From positions 15,311,254 through 15,375,253 of the forward strand of contig JAQFVV010006197.1 in the NCBI GenBank assembly GCA_028023455.1: a stretch of 64,000 nt of DNA, written 5' to 3'. The stretch's first letter is position 1, and each line of letters starts with the position of its first letter. Shown here in pieces: positions 59,571-64,000 of the stretch. The translations under genes and the position numbers were made by a program. The stretch is from Epiperipatus broadwayi. Its lineage: Eukaryota; Onychophora; Udeonychophora; Euonychophora; Peripatidae. The notes beneath the pieces were generated by a model that was not told where the DNA came from, searched no databases, and saw nothing but the letters and a program-made list of their open reading frames with translations.

Positions 59571-59735
59571 TCATGTTTCTCCAAATACTAACAGCAGTTT
59601 TGCCAATAAGTTTGAGTGCTATGATTATGACCCCCACCTCCCACCCCCAAGTTGAAAGCACTGCTCAGTGAAATTATTTGTTAAATTATCAAATAAAATT
59701 TAATTTTTTCTTGGGAATGTATTAACATTACTTAC

Positions 59736-60232
59736 AAAATTACATAACTAAAGAAAAAAAAGAAAACTTTGATAGCTATAAATTAAATAGCAAAATGTTT
59801 GATTTTCATTGCAATTAAATAAGGATAATATTCTTTTACTATTTCAATAACTTTTCTCTTATAGAAACATAATAGTAGTCTCATTATCAAGAAACTGCAA
59901 TCTTTAATTATCTAAGTCAGTATCAACTTTAAATATATTTTTAAATTTTGTAAACTTTTTTTTACCATTATCCTTAGAAAACATTTTATTATGTGAAATA
60001 CTGTATATCAAATTCAGAAAGCATAATAAAGAAAGGATAAAATGTACTTTCAATTTAAACTGAATATTTTTTATTAATATTATTTTGTACAGTACTCCAA
60101 GAAAGAAAAACAGCTGCTGGCATATTGTAAAATTTATTTATAAATTTTATTTATTTTTTAATGTGATTATTATATATGATACTCAAAAACAAAAAAATGG
60201 CTGCTTGCATATAGTAAAATGGATACCTGTTT
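59736..60232. other. AT-rich spacer with an imperfect 90 bp duplication
   Basis: AT-rich. AACAGCTGCTGGCATATTG at about 60108 and AATGGCTGCTTGCATATAG at about 60195 mark an imperfect direct repeat just before the Merlin left end. Nothing else is seen. Confidence 0.4.
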
Positions 60233-60379
60233 GGAGACCGTACTACCGCCATCAGATGGCACTGCCACACCATTAACAACTGGCCTGAAAATGGCAAGTG
60301 ATAAATTTTTTTACGAAAACACCTGAAAATCGACAAATAAAAATGCCTAAGGCAAAATATTTACAACAAATACATCGAA

Positions 60380-60660
60380 AACTACAAATTATAAAAAAAA
60401 AACCAAGAAAATGATAAAAATTTCAAGTAATAAAACAAAAAAAACCATGAAAATTCCATCAAGAGATATCCCCCCCCCTAAAATCAAAATTTCTTCACTT
60501 AAATCGACAAATAAAAATGCCTCAGACAGTATATGTACAGCAAATACATCAAAAACTACAAATTATAAAAAAAAAAAGAAAATGCTAAAAATTTCAAATA
60601 ATAAAACAAAAAGACCATGAAAATTCGATCAAGAGATTCCCCCCCCACACACACACACAC
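60380..60660 (-). repeat. Two tandem units in the left Merlin TIR
   Basis: The motif CATGAAAATTCGATCAAGAG (and a variant) occurs at about 60446 and 60618, 172 bp apart. Each is followed by a C run and by AATTTCTTCACTTAAATCG-type text where preserved. A CA dinucleotide tract follows at 60648. Confidence 0.75.
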
Positions 60661-61532
60661 ACAATCTGAAAATTCACAGAGAAGCATGACAGCCAAAAAG
60701 AACGGGAAAATACGAAAAGATCAAATTATTTACCTTCAACATAAATATGCATCTAAGTTCATATTGAAAAGCAATTAATTGTTCTCTGGCTTTCAAATTA
60801 CTGCATATGTAAACTGAGCATTAATATTTAAATAATCAAAAAGCAATTCTCAAAAAATCATTACTGACCCCTCCCGCCACTAATCAAAACGTAATAAATC
60901 TTCTCAATATTTTAAAATTATTACAGTAACAGATATAATAATAACTCATAACACAGATTAATACGTAATAATAAAAAGTCAGATGTCACATGACTTATAT
61001 ATAGCTTGCAATTACCAATATGTAAACTTAAGAGCATGCTAACGCTCTAAACAAGCTTTTTTTTTTTATTATGATAAATGCTACTAATAGTAAGTGATTA
61101 AATATAATTATAGTAAGTTTAAAAGAGGTGGAAAAATTACCTTGTTGCAGTTTTTTTTGTTCAAGAAATTGTTTTTCACCGTTATATAGATTAAATCAGT
61201 TTCTACTTTCAAAATGAATATGACGTAATTAGACATTTTACATGAAACGTAATTTCCAAAGCTAACAAATTTAATTAAAATGTAGCTAAATAGAGTTTTG
61301 AAATACCTGCTTAGTTCTATTATGACGTTTTAATTATTTTGGACTGATAGAAATACAAGTTATTGGGATAATTTTTATTTTTTGACAGTGTTATTAAGGA
61401 TTATTTTTTTCATGAAGAATACATTAAATATGCAGCAAACTTTGAGGCAATATTTCAAAATCCCGTGATGAAATATCAGCAGTTGAAATTTACGCATCAT
61501 CTTTTCTATGATATTCGTTTATTTTACTCAAA

Positions 61533-62340
61533 ATGACGAAAGTTTGGGATCTACCAACAACAGAACTTGAAGCAGTGGAGTTCCTACAACATAAAAATGT
61601 TTTGCCTTCTCAAAGAGTGTGTAATAATGGCCATGAAATGAGGCTTTATGTGAATGCAAGGGCACAATGGAAGTGCAATATTAAGGCATGTCAATGTCGC
61701 GTAGCACTTCAGAATGGAACCTGGTTGGAAGGCTGCAAATTGTCATTTGTCACATCCATCTGAATCATTTATTATTGGAGCAAAAACCAATTGACCATGC
61801 AATCGGGGAAAAATGATTTGGATTTGAATAGGAATACTGTCATTGCGTGGAAGCAATATTTGAGAGAAGCATGTAAAGAAACTCTGCTCTCTCGCCCATC
61901 CTGCAAAATTGGAGGCCCAGGAAAAATTGTAGAGGTCGACGAAACTTTATTTAGTAAACATAAAAATCAACAGAGAATTCTTCCACAGCAGTGGTTATTT
62001 GGCGGTTTATGTAGAGAAACAAAAATGTTTCATTGTTGCTATTCCAGATCGAACAGTGTCTGTTCTAGATGCCATCAAAGAACATGTAGCACCAGGATCC
62101 ATCATATATACTGACTGCTGGAAGGCCTACAAAATGGATGTATTGAATGCTGAAGGTTTCCAACACTTCAAAGTGAATCATTCGTACAATTTTGTCAATC
62201 CTACGACTGGGGCTCACACCCAGAATGTAGAAAGACTTTGGGGGCTTGTAAAATGTCACAATAAATGAGAGGGGAATAGCCCGACATTATCTTGATTCCT
62301 ACTTAGACGAATTCATGTGGTGATGATTGCATGATGGTGA
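61533..62340 (+). pseudogene. Merlin / ISXO2-like transposase (broken)
   Basis: ATG at 61533. The N-terminal part reads TELEAVEFLQHKNVLPSQRV and WKCNIKACQCRVALQNGTW, the zinc-ribbon region of ISXO2-like transposases, with one expected Cys of the first pair replaced by Gly. A TGA at 61761 interrupts, and the same frame goes on with LNRNTVIAWKQYLREAC and GKIVEVDETLFSKHK, with the first catalytic Asp at 61938-61940. A shift near 62020 leads to YTDCWKAYKMDV (second Asp, 62113-62115) and GAHTQNVERLWGL (probable Glu, 62230-62232). Another shift near 62270 leads to the C-terminal ARHYLDSYLDEFMW. The DDE set is still readable, but the gene is dead. Confidence 0.85.
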
Positions 62341-62619
62341 AGATCTATTCGATGCAATATTGCAAGCGATCAATATACCATCAATCTAAATTATAATTGC
62401 TAACTTCTGCCATCTTTTCTTAATATTTGTGTTACAATCTGTTCCAAAATGCTTCAAAATTCTACTATTCAAGTGCTTTTAAAGCTTCAACATTCTGCCA
62501 TCTTTTCTAAATTCTTGTTACTATTTAAAATGTGAACTCTAAATCAAAATAATGTTCTTAATGGATTTTTATGCTGAACACATTTTTTTTATAATTTGAT
62601 TTTTACAGCATCAACTGCT

Positions 62620-63683
62620 TATTTTTTATTACTTACTACGTATTAATCTGTGTTATGAATTATTATTATGTTACTTAAATAATTTTAAAATATTGATAAG
62701 ATTTATTACGTTTTGATTAGTGGGGGGAGGGGTCAGTAATGATTTTTTGAGAATTGTTTTTTATTATTTAAATATTAATGCTCAATTTACATATGCAGTA
62801 ATTTGAAAGCCAGAGAACAATTGCTTTTCAATATGAACTTAGATGCATATTTATGTTGAAGGTAAATAATTTGATCTTTTTGTATTTTCCCGCTCTTTTT
62901 GGCTACCATGCTTCTTTGTGAATTTTCAGATTGTAGGGGGGGGGGATCTTTTGATCGAATTTTCATGTTTTTTTTTTGTTTTATTTGAAATTTTTAGCAT
63001 TTTCTTTTTTTTTTTTTTATAATTTCTAGTTTTCAATGTATTTGTTGTACATATATTGTCTGAGGCATTTTTATTTGTTGATTTAAGTGAAGAAATTTTG
63101 ATTTTAGGGGGATTATATCTCTTGATCGAATTTTCATGGTTTTTTTGTTTTATTATTTGAAATTTTTAGCATTTTTTTTTTTTTTAATAATTTGTAGTTT
63201 TTGATGTATTTGCTGTACATATATTGTCTGACGCATTTTTATTTGTCAATTTAAGTGAAGAAATTTTGATTTTATGGGAGGGGGGGATCGAATTTTCATG
63301 GTTTTTTTGTTTTATTATTTGAAATTTTTAGCATTTTCTTGTTTTGTTTTTTTTATAATTTGTAGTTTTCGATGTATTTGCTGTACATATATTGTCTGAG
63401 GCTTTTTATTTGTTGATTTAAGTGAAGAAATTTTGATATGGGGGGGGTATATCTCTTGATCGAATTTTCATGGTTTTTTTTGTTTTATTATTTGAAATTT
63501 TTATCATTTTCTTGTTTTTTTTTATAATTTGTAGTTTTCGATGTATTTGCTGTACATATTTTGCCTTAGGCATTGTTATTTGTCGATTTTTGGGCGTTTT
63601 CATAAAAAAATTTATCACTTGCCATTTTCTGGCCAGTTGTTGATGGTGTGGCAGTGCCATCTGATGGCGGCAGTACAGTCTCC
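62620..63683 (+). repeat. Right Merlin TIR with four tandem units
   Basis: The right arm is complementary to 60233-60985. The motif CGAATTTTCATG marks units at 62956, 63127, 63289 and 63461 (spacing 171, 162, 172). Each unit has a G run, ATATCTCTTGATCG, the T-rich tract, TTTGTAGTTTTCGATGTATT and TGCTGTACATATATTGTCTG. The terminus proper, from TTTTGGGCGTTTTCAT to AGTCTCC, follows the last unit. Confidence 0.8.
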
Positions 63684-64000
63684 AAAATTTTGATTTTAGG
63701 GGTGGGGGTATATCTCTTGATCGAATTTTCATGTTTTTTTTTTGTTTATTATTTGAAATTTTTAGCATTTTCTTTTTTTTTTTTTTATAGTTTGTAGTTT
63801 TCGATGTATTTGCTGTACATATATTGTCTGAGGCATTTTTATTTGTCGATTTAAGTGAAGAAATTTTGATTTGGGGGGGGGTATATCTCTTGATAGATTT
63901 TTCATGTTTTTTTTTGTTGTATTATTTGAAATTTTTATAATTTTCTTGTTTTTTTTTTATAATTTGAAGTTTTCGATGTATTTGCTGTACATATTTTGCC
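63684..64000 (+). repeat. Further tandem units beyond the Merlin end
   Basis: Two more units (markers at 63722 and about 63895, 173 bp apart) continue in the same orientation as those in the right TIR, to the window edge. The last one already shows TGCTGTACATATTTTGCC, which in the unit at 63461 introduces the terminus, so another Merlin end may lie just outside the window. Confidence 0.75.

Larger units (their letters stand above)
51310..59735. mobile_element. Penelope-like head-to-head dimer, copy 2, with nested insertions
   Basis: This is an 8.4 kb inverted structure around a spacer at 56107-56138. The left arm (minus, 56106 down to 51310) and the right arm (plus, 56139 to 59735) each run from mid reverse transcriptase through a linker to a GIY-YIG endonuclease and a shared 3' end (TTAATTTTTTYCTTGGGAA). 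Inserts are RTE 52174-55274 and MITE 55474-55676 in the left arm, and hAT 56497-57924 and a TTAA element 58276-59007 in the right arm. Without inserts the arms are about 1.5 kb each. Both arms lack the same N-terminal part. Confidence 0.8.
60233..63683 (+). mobile_element. Merlin-type DNA transposon with very long TIRs
   Basis: The ends are GGAGACCGTACTACCGCC and the complement GGAGACTGTACTGCCGCC, continuing through CATCAGATGGCACTGCC. The inverted match runs about 750 bp into the left side (to about 60985) and about 1060 bp into the right (from about 62620); the difference is due to tandem units. The middle holds a broken ISXO2-like transposase. No 8-9 bp duplication is visible: TACCTGTT on the left does not match AAAATTTT on the right. 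Instead, sequence right of 63683 continues as the tandem unit of the TIR. Confidence 0.75.

Overview
This window is AT-rich eukaryotic DNA with no bacterial-style gene packing and no host gene I can recognise. Every protein signature I can read belongs to a transposable element, and every element is broken by stops, frameshifts, truncation or later insertions. The mix (an esterase-ORF1 LINE, an RTE-type LINE, GIY-YIG Penelope-like elements, Merlin, Tigger/pogo and hAT) points to an animal, most likely an invertebrate with a very AT-rich genome. I cannot name the phylum. All readings come from the sequence alone; no database was searched.

Layout. 1-5405: two copies of one LINE (A, 3' half only; B, 5'-truncated and split by a 1.78 kb TGTAAC element). 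5880-16600: copies of an interspersed repeat called X here, into which long non-coding TGTAAC elements have inserted and nested (E2; E4 carrying E3). 19030-19450: a Penelope endonuclease fragment. 19640-27925: LINE copy C, with an esterase-like ORF1, endonuclease and reverse transcriptase, split by a minus-strand LINE, an unidentified 2 kb block and a 255 bp insert. 28687-33308: a TA-flanked Tigger-like element with only the start of its transposase and about 4 kb of other sequence. 33863-35477 and 41614-45382: more TGTAAC elements (E6; E8 carrying E7). 35918-36152: a small TA-flanked MITE. 38627-39656: an unusual A-B-A'-B' inverted structure. 47685-49045 and 51310-59735: two head-to-head Penelope dimers with the same central spacer; the second was split by an RTE LINE, a MITE, a hAT element and a TTAA-flanked element. 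60233-64000: a Merlin element with very long terminal repeats made partly of tandem units.

The relative order of many insertions can be read directly from target-site duplications and from homologous uninterrupted copies elsewhere in the window. The best candidates for something undescribed are the inverted Penelope dimers, the A-B-A'-B' structure, the TGTRMC-ended family with 4 bp duplications, and the Merlin element with variable-number tandem units in its ends.
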